From: Elysia crispata
Taxonomy: Eukaryota; Mollusca; Gastropoda; Plakobranchidae
DNA: 64,000 bases
Direction of reading: 5' to 3'
NCBI GenBank assembly: GCA_033675545.1
Contig: JAWDGP010005360.1
Span: 123,501 to 187,500 of the forward strand
Shown here: positions 45,366-58,800 of the stretch, piece by piece
How the letters are laid out: each line of letters begins with the position of its first letter
How positions within the stretch are numbered: the stretch's first letter is position 1
Position numbers and translations under genes: made by a program
Notes under the pieces: generated by a model
Database searches by the model: none
Seen by the model: only the letters and a program-made list of their open reading frames with translations
Told to the model about the DNA's origin: nothing

Positions 45366-48300
45366 TTATAAAACTTAATTAAAAAACTAAGTGAGCAAAA
45401 CGAAGCTCGAAAAAAACCTTTTAAAGATAAAAACACAGGAATTTCTCAAAAATCACAAGATAGAATCAATAGATTGAAAGTCAAGAGGAAACAGGTGTAG
45501 ATCCTTAACAAATTTGACTCTAGCTTGTTAAACGAAGACAAACTTTATTACGGATCAAAATGCAGTGTGCAAAATATTAGGCACACTGGTTTGCTTTGCT
45601 TAGCAGCGTCAGTAGAGCGTATCTGACAGTGATTGATCCACTGAAGACGGTCGTGGGTAAGGAGATGTGCGGGCAACCAGGCATAAACTAAAGTATTGCT
45701 GAGAGACGATTTTGAGATGCTGTATATAGCATGTTCAGTGATGAAGACACAAATTTCAAATGTGTAAATTGAATTTTATTTCCTAAGGTGTAACTGTCAA
45801 TGAGTAAATGTTTACATAAATGTACATACATATTTTCATGATATTGTTTTGCATCAAAATGTATAATACTAAAATGTTCTGAGCCAAAAAGTGTGAATTG
45901 GAGCAGAGTAAAAACAAAATAAAAAAAAAAGTATATGCTCTTGTGCATTGTCTGGTAAAATATTGTAATTTACAGCGCAAAACTTCCTTTTTACCTTCTA
46001 TATGTTGTTATACTTGTAGCCAGAAGAATTGAATGACTCACTCCTAAACAAAGGCCTTATATGAAGACTATCTGTTCTTGATCATAATACCTTTAAGCAG
46101 AAATAGGCACTAGAATTGTTCTGCATACCAGTACACAATACGAAAAAAGTGAAGCAATTACCTGTGGATAGCCAAAGCTCAAAAAGTCAAAGGTTATACG
46201 ACATTGACCACTATCTGGCATTAGAAATAGTCATGATATGATTATTGTTCAAAGCAGTCTTGAGTTAAGGTCAAATCTTGATCATGCAATCAATAAGGCC
46301 TACAGTTACTTTCATAGCTTTAACCCGTGCAGATGCTAACTTATATACCTTGCTAAATTATATGATATTCAATAAAATTTGGTGTTTAACTAGATCAGAC
46401 TTTAGATTAGTCCTAAAAGATGTAAAGTTTAACTTAAACTGGTGCATGTGTGTTGCTGGTTAACTAAAAAAAAATGAACAGTCAATCTGAATAGTTGTCA
46501 AGAAGTTTTGCAGTTAAACTGTGGTGAATATATGCTATGAATGACATAACATGTTTGTCTATGGCAAGCGCAGAAACAATTAAAAAAAAAAAAACAACCC
46601 TTTTCATAGTTTTATATTTGCTGTGTTACACTTCAATCTATGAAATGAAAAATAAATCCCATTAGTGAAATGTTGCCTTTGCTAAAATTTCAACCATTAT
46701 TGTACTGTTTTGCTTTTTATTTCTTTGATTTTATTTTCTTTGCCATAAAAATTAAAAGAAGTTTTAATGACTTGCAAGTGCATGAACAATTCTGCAAATA
46801 AGTTAATAGCCGAGTTAATTTTTTTGAGATGTATATTGTTAAAGATCCAGATTATTTTTAAGTATGATTTTACTTAAATTATCAAAGACAACTGGCAATA
46901 GTTTCACATCTCATTTCAGATCTTCTAGCCTTGTAAAGTAAAATGAACTGAAGCACTTTATTTTAGATAAAGTAAATGCTATCATTTTATAATCTGTAAC
47001 TGTAAGAATAGACTGAGCATGATAACGAACTACTTTTGTCCCAAACTCTGTATTTGTTTAATTTTTTCTTAATGATAAAATCCGAATGACAATATCAGAA
47101 TATCAACTGTCTCCATGGTAATGTGGATAAGTTTATCAGTACTTCACTTTCTTATCTAGTATAGAAAGTTGCTTTAGAATGTATTGATATGTTTGTGCTA
47201 AATAAGTTTTATATTCCAACTGGTATAAATGTTCATGGACTTAGATCTAGTGTTTCTCACACTATTGCTATTGCCAAAATCCAGTTTCAAGACTCGCTCA
47301 CTTTGTTTTGCAAAAACCTTTTAAAACCTCATGTGTTTGTATGGAATACCTTTTGTATAAATCTGTCAGCTAAAGATGTTTCCACAATTTGTCCTTTCAA
47401 TAAAATAAAAGCTTTTTGTCTGAAAGTACGGTATGTTTGCTGTAAGTGTAACTTTCATCATTAATTTTTTTTTCAGATCATTCTTCTTCTATGCTTGGTT
47501 TGTTTTTTTTACAATAATAGTGTACTGCACTATTTTCAAATATACAACAAATTGAACTTTGGATTGGTTCTTTAGTTTCCACATTGGATCAGTTGAGAAG
47601 AATTAGAAAACATAAACATATTTCGTGTAACGGCTTGAATGAAGTTTTACGACCACTTTAGTAGAGATTGTCTTATCACATGCATTCCAACACAGGGGTC
47701 CAGAACTTTTCAAGTATCCAATAGTAGGCCTACATGAGGATCATAGCAACAAATGACAATGTCTGTAGCAATTTTAATGGCTTTGTACGTTACATGTTTT
47801 TCTGTGCAAATGAGTTGCATCTGGCCCATATCAAGTTTTACATTGTTGATATTTAAAAACAATGCATTTTCCTTAGTTTTTCAGTGATAAATATTGCATG
47901 AAGTTATCGTTAGTCTCCGAGGAGACATTGAAAGATAACTTAGGTCTTTTAAAATAATAAGAAAAATAGGAAAGTCCATGTAGGGCCTATACATTTTCAA
48001 ATCAATGTGATGCAGCAATGCCATAGACTTTCAAATTAGTTAGGACATCATAGGTTCAGGTTGCATAAAATGAAAATGACTCGCTGATCATTTCACTGTG
48101 TGCAATGCAAGGTATTAATTAGTGAAAAATGTAGATCTGTAAATGAATGCTTTGTTCACTCAAGTGTATATTTTTGGTGAAACACTGATGTTTTTGCTTG
48201 CATGTATAAATTCTTCTGTTTAAAAATTGATACTGATTTTTATTCCTTGGTGTGTTGCAAATTGATAAATAAAACTAAAAGTGGGCTTTCAAGAATTGAA

Positions 48301-49062
48301 ATTCATGTCATTGTTATGTAAATTTTGTCTAAGAATTTTGACTGTTTCTCACTCTTTGAATTCTTTCTGTGCTTTTGCTTTTTTCTGCTTTTTATTAAAG
48401 TAAGGTAATGCTATACGCATATTAAATCAACAAAATGAAACATTACCAGAACAATTTTTAGCCCACCAACCATTTTATAGATGTACCTAAAATTTGATTT
48501 ACATGTTTTAGGGTCATAATTAAAATTAATTTTAAATTAATACTGCGTCAGCGACATTGGAACTACTGATAATTGTTTGGACGAGGTGTAACTACTTTTA
48601 GGACCACAATAGAATGTCACACAATTCTTTCAACAAAGAATATAGCATGGTTTTCACCATACAAGATTTATTTCATAGATAACAAAACTTAAAACTAATA
48701 CAGGAGGCGCAATAAGATTTTAGAAATTACAAAATTAACAAAAACAACAAAATCACATCATGATCAAGGTAGAAATGATTTGTTTACAGAATAAGGTTCT
48801 AATAATTTAAATTATTATATAAATTTATTTACGGTTCAACAATAAATGACAAACACAGTGCATGTATTTCTCTTTATTTCAGTAGCCAATCAATAAGATT
48901 GATGATCATACTCTGCGCTAAAGATATTAATATCCTTTAAACAATTTTCTTCCTTGGGCTGAATTATTTACAATGGAAAAGTAGCATAAAAAACTGTACT
49001 GAAATATTTGTCTCCATGGTGGATAATTTTACTTCATCCTACATCCCTGCTCCAGAGCATTA
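45366..49062. other. intergenic stretch
   Basis: About 3.7 kb, AT-rich. Several short open frames (for example 47189-47464) have no recognised motif. No RNA gene or mobile element was identified. Confidence 0.45.
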
Positions 49063-49064
49063 TA

Positions 49065-49520
49065 CAGTGGAACCCTCAAAAACCAAAGTCTGATTATTTG
49101 AATTTCTCATAAACCGAATTTTGCAAGATGATAGGTTTTTTTTTCTCTTTGGCTTTGTTAGAATCGGACTCGTATTTCGAAGTGTTTCTGATTTGATTCT
49201 CTTAATTCGAAGTCGATAAGGCATCACTGAAGTGCTACATGCATCTCTCAAGCAGCAAGCAATGCTAATCACTGCCCAGGAAAGGCTGATCAGTGCGCTA
49301 ACAAATCAAGAAGGGAGGGGATGCACTAACAATTAAGTGCCAGGTGCCAGTAGAAAATCTGTTCTGATACTGATAGCAACGTGGGACTGCTCGATGCAGA
49401 CTCAGTACACACTCACTGAATGAGTCTTAGACTCTGTTATACCCATTTTTGTAATTTGAATACTCTTAATTCGAAAATTTATTCCATTCCCATGCAATTC
49501 CAATTATGAGATTTCCACTG
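49065..49520. mobile_element. pogo/Tigger-type MITE (non-autonomous DNA transposon)
   Basis: A 456-base element with short terminal inverted repeats: CAGTGGAA at the left end and its complement TTCCACTG at the right. Both are flanked by the dinucleotide TA (49063-49064, 49521-49522), the target duplication of the Tc1/mariner/pogo superfamily. Inside are sub-terminal pieces typical of such MITEs (TTCGAAGT, CTTAATTCGAA on both sides). No transposase frame is present. Confidence 0.75.
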
Positions 49521-49522
49521 TA

Positions 49523-51330
49523 TAGGCATACATGCTTCATCTATGTGACAATTCTACAAACTAATATAATACACATTGTATGTCAACACAGTATTGAGAA
49601 AAATACTAACCAAAAAGAGATTTTGGCCAAGATATGATGCATATAATTAAGTGCTAATCCCCTCTACTTATTTTCCTAAGTTTATATCTCTAATTAGAAT
49701 TTAAATGCCCAAATGTTTGAAATTTTATTTTCTTTGTATCTATGAGTTGTTTTTTGACACGTTTGGGATACAAAATTACAGATCATTTACAGTCTTTCCC
49801 CTGCTTTGGTGCTTATGAGGTTCTGCTGCAAACTTAAAAGAGTTGAAAGATTTCAGCTGAAAATTCAAATTCCAGAAAATTAGGAAGATAAGAAGCCCAA
49901 ATTGAGAATATTGAATCTTCAAGTTCAAGCCCTGTACCACAGTGATTCCTAAATTCATTTTAAAATTTTGTCATAGATCATTCATATTTTTAGAAATCAT
50001 GCAAAATCTCATTTTGCGTATTGGCCATTCTAAAGATGATCTTAACAAAATTATCGTTTATTGTTGTTTCCTCACCATTTATCTTTTTAACAAAATCAAA
50101 TGCTATAGACAAAATGAGCCAAAAAAATTACATCTTATAAACTGAATTATCAGGCTACTTTTACTAAAACAAATAATATAAAATAAACAACCAAAGGCAC
50201 ACCATGATCTGAAAGACCCAAAAATGTACAACTAATCTAAATTATAAGAGTGATTTTAAATACCAGTAACTTACAGCTTTGTCTTTAACTTTAACTAAAA
50301 CATACATGTATAGGGTCATATCATGGATGAAAATATTAACACAGGTTAAAATCATAGTCACAACTTAGAAATTCTTAGCACCAAGTACAAAAAAACATAA
50401 TGTTCTAAGGCAACGAAAAATGGTGAAAAAAGATCAGTAATTCATGATTTTTTTTAATTAAAAAAATTCTTTTTTTTTCTGCACATATTTTAAGTGAAAA
50501 ATAGGTTCATGACGATCGGTTTAAAATATTTGCTACCTTGCAGGTTTAGATTTTTAATCTAGATTTACATTTCACAAAGAAATAATGAAATAAAACTAGT
50601 ACAACATGGTATTCAATAGAAAAAGCATAACAATGAAAAATGATGCAATAAAATGAATTCATTCAGGGATGAATTATACATCAAAACTTTTGAAAATTAC
50701 AATACAAACATATTAGATCGGTATTACCTAAATTAGCAAAAATTTAGAATGTTCAGTAAGGGGTTCAAAATTTTAGTTTATGAAAATAACAAATTAGGTT
50801 TTTATTACCATGAACCCATGTCTAAAGTACTGGTAGCACGTTTTAGACTTCAGACACACTATCAAGTTCATATTGTCAATCAATTTAAATGAACAGATAA
50901 AATAAAAACATGAACAAAAAAAATTGTAGATTTAAATCAAGTCCAGGAGGAAATTAATTTGACATCATAGCTTAAAGTATACAGCATCTCCTCTGCATCA
51001 TAATTTAAGTACCAGTATTTTCATTCGATTTCTCTTAATCCTTCCATAGACATGTAAAAAACTACTATGCAAATTGACTTTTTCTTTCTGTACACTCCAT
51101 TAACATTACAGGGTGTTTGAGCTGGGCATGACAATCACAATAGAAAGAAACCACTATACTGAACAGTTTATTGTATTTTCTTTTTTTCTTTTTTAGAGGG
51201 AGGTCTGTTGCCAACAGTTTACTGAAATTGCTTCAAGAATAGCCCAAGTAAAAAAAGAGTTTCAAAAGAATGAAATCTGTACTAATATAGTAATAAACAT
51301 CTCCAAAAAGAGCCCTGGAGTGCTATATTG
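49523..51330. other. intergenic stretch
   Basis: AT-rich, no gene, RNA or repeat recognised. Confidence 0.45.
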
Positions 51331-51334
51331 AATT

Positions 51335-51642
51335 CATTCTGATGTATCATTGCCAAACCTGGACAATTTTAAAACAGCTACTTGTAAAAGAAACCCAAGG
51401 GAAAATTCTACCAATCAAATGGACTGCACATAAATCTAACGAAATAGTGTTACGAGAAGCTGATACAACAAAATCACTTATAAATAGAATATGTAAACAC
51501 GAGGCAACCGTTTTTTGGCCATGTGATGAGAAGAGAGAAAATAAAACATCTTGAAACAACTGGAATGATTGAAGGAAAATGCAGCAATGGAAAACAGCAA
51601 GAAAAGATGTTGGATAGACTTAAAAAATGGCTAAATGTATAA
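51335..51642 (+). pseudogene. LINE reverse-transcriptase C-terminal fragment
   Basis: The plus strand encodes the tail found after the reverse-transcriptase core in many invertebrate non-LTR elements. It has a Y-x-C-x-TWT-like start, IKWTAHKSNEIVLREADTT, then in a second frame FFGHVMRREKI, IEGKCSNGKQ and a final LDRLKKWL. The two parts are separated by a one-base frame change near 51510 and a stop follows at 51640. Everything upstream of this tail is absent, so it is a typical 5'-truncated dead LINE copy. The clade (jockey-like or RTE-like) cannot be settled from this short piece. Confidence 0.75.
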
Positions 51643-53051
51643 CAATGACTGATTGCACTAATACTATAAGCGAGAAGGAATAAAGATGCGGGGAAGGACA
51701 TGATCGCCTATCCTAAAGAGCAGAAAACCTGATTGATTGTTGCCAACAAATCTCACCTTTAGTCAATCAAGAGTTAAACAAAGATGGCTCTATTTGTAGC
51801 CCAGTTAAAGACATAAAGGCTTAATTTTATAATATATAGGCCTAGTGAGAAAAATAAACACGAAACTTTTTTATTGAAGCAAACATCTGATTTCTTGTGT
51901 AGGGAATATAATCAGCATAAAAAACATGAGCGGAACGTAATTTTGTTCAGCTCCAGTCACACAGTATGAAACTGAAAGCACTTGTGCTTTTAAGCCTATA
52001 CTAACACCAAGAGATGGCCCATATAATCCAGAAAAGACTGCATTTATTTCCCTAGACCTATGGGAAAATGATACTGGACAATATAAAAAACTGGAATAAT
52101 ACTGACATCAAATTTTTCTAATTAGTTATAAATTTTTGAACAGAGCTCAAGATTCCATATGATACAAAACTTTTGAAAAAAATGAATTTCTAATATTAGG
52201 CTAGAGATTTAAAAGGTGTGTGAAATAACTACAACAGCATATAGTAAAAGGTTGATTGCCCCCCCCCCCCCCAAAAAAAAAACAACAAAAAAACAACAAA
52301 AAAACAAAAAGAAAGAAAAAAAAACCTGAAACAATTCTGCTGTTTGTATCCTGTACACTGCTGGATATATGACATCCAGATATAAAATATCAACAATATA
52401 CATGTACAAATCAACAAAACGAAATTAAAAATAAAAAAGACTCAGCATTTGAATATGATTTGAACTTGAGCTCTAAGTATTCTGGTTTGTTGGTTTTTTT
52501 TCCCCTTCCATCATTTTTCTAAATTTTGCTGAATACATCAATATGATGATTGGAAGCAACTTGAGGTACAAATTTCTTTGAATGTAGATTTCCATGCATC
52601 TAAACTTGTTTTAAAAAATTACATATTCAGCAGATATTTTCTCTCAAAATCTAGGGCTAGAGACGAGTGTGTGTGGCATACAGTTGCAGAACTTTGTATG
52701 TCCTTAGTAATTCTATTCTAATCTTATCAATTCCAAATTTGTGTCCAATATTATTCAATTAGAATAAGGATGTATACAATGCATATGATCATTATATGTG
52801 ACATTATAATCTATCTTTTAACACTGGGATTAAACAAAATAAAACAACTGTAAAGATAAAAAAAAGTATGTAAGAGAATTTTTTTTAAACAGTAAAGCTA
52901 AAGAGAGTGATAGAGCTTTATCCAACCTAGATTTTAAGGAAAAAATAAAAAATAAAACAAAAAATTAAGTTGATAATGATAATTTTCATTGGCTGATTAT
53001 TTTTGCATCAGCTATTGCTGCAATAAGAGTAAACATTTCTGAATTTAAGCC
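51643..53051. other. 3' flank of the DHHC gene
   Basis: AT-rich. It includes a run of C followed by A-rich sequence (52259-52324). The only AATAAA in minus sense seen nearby is at 52043-52048, about 1 kb after the stop. Nothing else was recognised. Confidence 0.4.
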
Positions 53052-53930
53052 CTACATAGTTTTCAGACTTTCATACTGAGCTTTTGTAACAAATTCCAGC
53101 CCATCTGAAGGTATTGGTGAAGAAATCAAAGGGCACAACCAAGCAATTTTCCACTTGGTCCCAAAGACCAAAGCTATGTTTTCTTTCAATCCAAGATTGT
53201 AGGTATCAATATTGTAGCTGCGCTCGTACACAACTTGCCCATTCAAAACATTTATCATGTGATAAGCGAGGAGACCTGAGCTGAGCAAGAATCCAACAAT
53301 ACAAAGAGAACACATAAAAATTTGGAAACTCGTTACAGACTCAGACCTAACAAAGATCCAGGATATCATGGGGAACATAATAGTTAAGACTGATTTTAGG
53401 GAAAGGGTTCCAAATAGGTGATATATATAGTCATAATTCAAAGCAGTTGAATAGCCCGCAGCCAAGCACATGCTCATCAGGAGGCTCAAGTAGTAACGTC
53501 GGTTATAGAGACCAACACAATTTCCTGTGAAGGTGCAGTGGTGATCTCTGTTGAGGATGCATACCTTGCAGTGAAAACAGTGAAATGATCTGGGTGGTGA
53601 GTTACATTCACAAACGGAACAAAATTTCCAACCGGGCTTCAGCTGTACGGGCAACACAAGTCCTCTTGTTGATGTGTTTGTAGTAATAATCAGCCTGAGG
53701 TTTAACATCACATTCACATAAGCAAAAATGCCAACAGAAACGTGAAGAAAGTAGAGATTGAACTGCCCACTAGGAGTGGCGTGTTCATGAGTGGAATAGA
53801 TTGATGGCAACACAGCAAATAGCTCAAAAAATGCAATGCTGTGGATGGAAAATAGAAGGAAAAGAAAGGCCACTCGATCACTTGTTGTTTTAGGCAAAAA
53901 TGCCTTGACTTTGCTCTCCAAAGACTGCAT
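53052..53930 (-). CDS. zDHHC S-acyltransferase (ZDHHC22/24-like), single exon
   Basis: A 292-residue intronless frame. Hydrophobic segments lie at about 18-42, 58-82, 146-164, 180-195 and 203-226. The cysteine-rich domain runs from C104 to C138 with the usual C-x2-C and H-C pairs. The catalytic DHHC is intact at 129-132, followed by TFTGNCVGLYN, which is closest in style to ZDHHC22 and ZDHHC24. Near the C-terminus YNLGLKENIALVFG matches the conserved region after the last membrane segment, and a P-x(2)-P-x-DG motif follows. Enzymes of this family transfer palmitate from acyl-CoA to cysteines of target proteins at Golgi, ER or plasma membranes. No clear TTxE motif was seen. The ATG at 53930 is the first in frame. 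Substrates cannot be inferred. Confidence 0.92.
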   Translation of the reverse strand: MQSLESKVKAFLPKTTSDRVAFLFLLFSIHSIAFFELFAVLPSIYSTHEHATPSGQFNLYFLHVSVGIFAYVNVMLNLRLIITTNTSTRGLVLPVQLKPGWKFCSVCECNSPPRSFHCFHCKVCILNRDHHCTFTGNCVGLYNRRYYLSLLMSMCLAAGYSTALNYDYIYHLFGTLSLKSVLTIMFPMISWIFVRSESVTSFQIFMCSLCIVGFLLSSGLLAYHMINVLNGQVVYERSYNIDTYNLGLKENIALVFGTKWKIAWLCPLISSPIPSDGLEFVTKAQYESLKTM

Positions 53931-55751
53931 ATCTAGATCAAGATTTGTCTAGATCTTATGTAGATAAGATTACAATGAAGTGGATTTCTTATCGAGAAAC
54001 TAGATCTAGATCAAGGCCTGAATTTAGATTCTAGCTATAGGGAACGTCCTTCCTGATTTTTTAAACCAAAGCCCTGTTGCATACAAGATTCTGGATTATT
54101 TATTGTGTCTGATCTTTCACGTGGGGCAATAGAAATTCCACAGCATCAAAATAGACCATAAACAGTGCAGCCGAGCTAACTGATCTGTGTGGTGGTGCTT
54201 GACAGAAATCACAAATCACCTCAATTCATTTTATAAACATCCGAGTAAACAAACAGGGCACGAGGGCAACGCCTAAATATGGACTGGAGTTTTTCAATGT
54301 ATGTCGTGGAAAAAACATATTTTTGTTAAAGGCTGAAAAATTTTAGGCCTCGGCCATAGTGGCGCAGGCAATCTGCAACAGGTCTCACAAAATAGGGAAT
54401 GAATTAACCGCTGAGTTTACCCGCTGCAATTTGCTGTTTGTTTACAAAGCTGGCAGGTGGCCCAAATGAGAACCTGCTCGCAGACAAACTAGGCCTATGA
54501 CTCCTATTATTGACTTCACTCTCAAACTTAAAGCAAATCACAATGACATCAACTGGTGAAAATTTTCTGTTATTGAAAAATGCAATATCGCTATTGTCTT
54601 TAAATAAAGAGAAATAAATGTACACCCAATAAACAGAGAAAGGTGATAATTTGGTTATTATCCCCACTTGTCCAACGACATGAAAGAGGATCCAGCACGT
54701 TATCAGGAGCACACTAACGGGGGATTTGAGTACATTTCAAACACATTAAATCTCCACTCTTGAGAAACAGATGCATTCTCCATATTCGATTGCACCAGAT
54801 GAGAGATTGTTTACCTGCCTTGGGTGGGTTAATTCCGTTACAATTTTGATTTAAAAAAAAATGATTTTAAGGCCAAAAGCGGCATTACCATCACGACAAT
54901 CATCAGCTTCTTTATCATCATAATTTTCATTAAGGTCATTATCTTTCACATCATTATCATCAACCTTACATTTGTTATTGATGCTACTTTTGTAGCTATC
55001 ATTAATTTTTTTAACGATTAAAAGGGTGTTTGTCTACTTATCAAATCATACCATGCGCTTTTGTTTTATCTTTTACCGAACAACAAATATCTTACAATAA
55101 GTGCACAATTTAGAAGTCTTGCTTTCACCTTCAGAGAAGGTTAATATGCAATAAACGACATTGTGCATGAAACTGTTGTGGCTATATGTGAAGAGTTGCA
55201 ACCAGAGCACATACCTGTATAATATGATGTCCAATTGAAAGTTCTTGTGGAAGGGGCGGGGATTGCCAGCTGGCTTTCAATGCTCAACGACAGAGCTTAG
55301 AGTTCTTATTACGGATGGTTAAGTCTTCTTTCACTCTTTCTATTTTCTCCGTTCTCATGGAATGAAGACAGGAGGCAGTGTCTATAGATTTATTGATTCA
55401 TTAAAGTCAAATGCTCAGGAAGAATCGGTATAGTAAGGCCCAAGAAGGCTCCGTATGCAGTAATAAGGCTCAGGAAGGCTCCTGAAATGCACATTAAACA
55501 GAGATATAAGCAATGTATTTTAACATATTCACATGATAATGAAATCAATTGCAACATAGTTGTACACATATATCTTCGTGGTGTTTAGAAATGCAGTATG
55601 ATTTTGTGGAACAAATTGCTACATAATGGATAATATTAATACAGTTAACAGGAATCATCCCTCCATTAATATATGGAATTATAGACTGATAAACAGACGG
55701 ACGAAAATTGGTAAGTAGGCTAGTGAACATACTATTTTTTCCGTCTCTTAC

Positions 55752-55755
<4 letters not shown>
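53931..55755. other. 5' flank of the DHHC gene and intergenic sequence
   Basis: Contains AGATCTAG-type words right at the DHHC 5' end (53931-54010). Near 55430-55485 it has three loose copies of a GCTCAGGAAGGCTC-like word. An open frame on the minus strand at 54404-54712 has no recognised domain. No gene is called. Confidence 0.4.
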
Positions 55756-55756
<1 letters not shown>

Positions 55757-55825
<69 letters not shown>

Positions 55826-55853
55826 ATCTATCTATCTATCTATCTATCTATCT
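55757..55853. repeat. (TC)n then (TCTA)n microsatellite
   Basis: About 34 TC units followed by about 7 TCTA units. Confidence 0.92.
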
Positions 55854-58800
55854 AATGCCTGTATTCTATACATAAAATACAGCGCTTTACCGGTTTAGGA
55901 ATGAAACTCGGTCTCATTCCATCTCTCAATCTTAATATCAGTTTCCAGGACACCTCAAGCCATGAGTAAAACAATATAAAACACATAACCTCAAAGTCAG
56001 AACTTCATCGACTGTTTTCCTAACAGATCAAACTATAACGGAATATTCTTACGGACTTTTAATCAAATAAATTAAAGCCACTATTTCGCATAAATGTCGG
56101 AGGATCTCCTCCAGAGTTTGGTTTAGCATCTTATTGATATCTGCAAAGAATTATCTAAATAAAAAGATGCTACCAGATCTAGATCACTAAGTATGCTACA
56201 TTACATATTTGGACATACCCCCAGCACCGACTACCTCTGGATGTTGGTCAAACTGACGGTAGTTCATTAGATGGTCGAATGTAAAGTTAGTTTGAGAGAT
56301 ACCCTTTTTATGTAATTTACGGAAGGCCTGCTACGTGTTGGACTCCACTCTAAAAATTAGTATATGATTCACAATTTAATTGTGGGCGTCATCGATGACT
56401 CATATGGAAGAATGGGAACTTGGGACCAATTCTGGCATTGTCTTCAGGTGGGTATGATCTTCTTACTGAAGTGTCTAATGCGTAACTAAGCTGATTCAGG
56501 GTTTTCCCAAGCGTTTCCGATCCAACTCTTGCACACGCTGACACATGACTGCTGGGCATCATTGAGCATAACTTTTACCTCAAGGCTTTATGTCGAGAAC
56601 GGGTGGACATAAAGAAGTAATGAGGGGGACCAAAGGAGGAATGAAGCGATTACTAAAACTATTAACTATGAAATCAATAAACCAAAGGTACTTATTCCAC
56701 ACAAATGATTTGGAGTCAATGCTTTTCGGCTGCAAGTTTTTTTTTTCTGACATTCTTCAAGGTATGGCGGGTGCAAAATACAAATTCATAAAAAATGGAG
56801 TTGGATGATACCGTAAACAAAGTAATGAAGGCACCTCGCAGGTCTCTGAACTCTACTGTGCTTTGGCAGATTTAAATTAACTCTCTGGGCCGGCAACTCT
56901 ACTTGTGACAAATTTTAATATGCCCCCCCATTCTCTTATTTGGGCTGGGCATTCACCTATTGGCGCTGGGGCTTACTTTCTTTTGCCATTCCTTTTAAAT
57001 TCATAACGGCACAAATTTGCTTTTGAGAGAAAAAATTCATCAAGATATTCTCAAGATTCAGAAAAACAATAGGGTATGCCTTTAGTTTGTTGTGTTCTAA
57101 GAGGCGGATATTGAATGAGACCATTGAAACTAGGTAGACTCCAAATTTAAATGTGGTTGCATCCTGCATAACATAGTGATAGCTAAGGAAAGATTTCAAA
57201 ATATTCCAACAGAAATTTCAATGCACTTGAGTGTGTTTTTGGCAACACATTGGCAGATCTTTGACCTTAAATAAATCACAGTGCACACGTGAACATAGCA
57301 GGTTCAAATGTGGCGAGGCAATAGAAATTGTAAAATAAAAAGCTAAATCGGGGCAAAATATTTAAATATGAACACAGAAAGCTCAAAATCAAATGTGCAA
57401 ATAGTAGTGTCAAATGTGGAAACAGTAAATTCAAATGTGACTGAATACAAAATCGAAAGGAACCTTGCAAATTTAAATGTAAAAAGGAAGTGATAACATT
57501 AAAAATGGATGAAAATAATTATTGTGATGTAAAAACATAAGCCCAGCGAATGCGTTGTGTAACGGGTTGCTTAGTTTTCTACTTATTTTTTTTCAAACCA
57601 TTAAAACCCAGACGGTTACCAGAAAAGGTCCTCAGGAATCATTATACAAATTCTCGAGACCTTATTTTTAAACGATCAGAGCGATTTATACATATATCAT
57701 TATAAATTTATTAAAAAAAAAATAATTAATTTGAAAATTGGCGAAAATAAGAAAAATTTCCAGTTTTACAGGAATATTTTTTTAAGTATTTATTTATTTT
57801 TATGCGTGTATGTGTGTGTGAAACAAATTAGGACAATCTTTTGGTAAACAGCAAAGTTAACGAAAAATTTTGTTCTTAAAAGTGGCAATTACAAAAAACA
57901 ATGTTCAATTTGAAGAATTGATGAAGAATTAATGACCATTGCTTTTTCCGCCTTCTTTTGCTTGTAATCATAATACAAAGATCGTTACCTGAAACGTAAA
58001 AAAAAATCAGATTTTTCTGGGCCGCCAATCAAAAAAAAAATATGGAAAGCTACTCTAGATCACGCGATTTTTCGTGGGCATAATTAAATACCAAAGCTGT
58101 TTTACGGATAACCAAAACGACATTTTAAAACCTTATATAAAGGATATTAAACATGCGAGACAAACTATTGAGCTAGGTAGATATTTTATTTTAATTAGCC
58201 GTTCAAATCTGTGTTTATTTTTATTGCGAAACGAACACGTTTGTTTTTATTTTTAAATCCTGTGACGGTTGCAATAAGTTGGACTGTCGAAACTAGATGT
58301 AGGAGGTTAGCCTTTTTCTTAATTAGAATATTAGATCTAGATTTGCATCTCTGCAGTAATCTAAATCTATATCCATATCTACCATTCACAGTATTATATC
58401 AGATAACGGTATAGGAAAAATCATTTACTTACAAGGGCATAGGCTACAACTGTTTTATTGAGGCAAGTGACTTTTCTCCAGCTCTTTGTCTTCCCCATAT
58501 CTACCATTCAATGTGGAAAAAAACAAAACAAATTGAGAAGTGCACATTTCAATTAGTTTAGAGCCTTAATTGTTTAGGCCTTGATTATTTGGCTATTTTT
58601 CAACAAAAAAATTAATCTATGTTGCTTCCTTTAGAGGAATAGACGTAGATAAGGGAAACAAGATCTAAGTATACTGATACAACTTTTTGAAACATTTGGT
58701 AACTGTCTAGTAAATGCCCTCATTAACCTGTGGTCTTGTATCAAGATCTTTAGTGGAAGCATTTAAGTCACCAATAAAGTAATGCATTTATGATTTTAAC

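Noticed and set aside
47189-47464. 91-codon plus-strand frame
   Set aside because: Starts with ATG but shows no motif, signal or conserved feature in an AT-rich gene-free stretch.
54404-54712. 102-codon minus-strand frame upstream of the DHHC gene
   Set aside because: No recognisable domain and no supporting splice sites; composition is unlike the confirmed genes.
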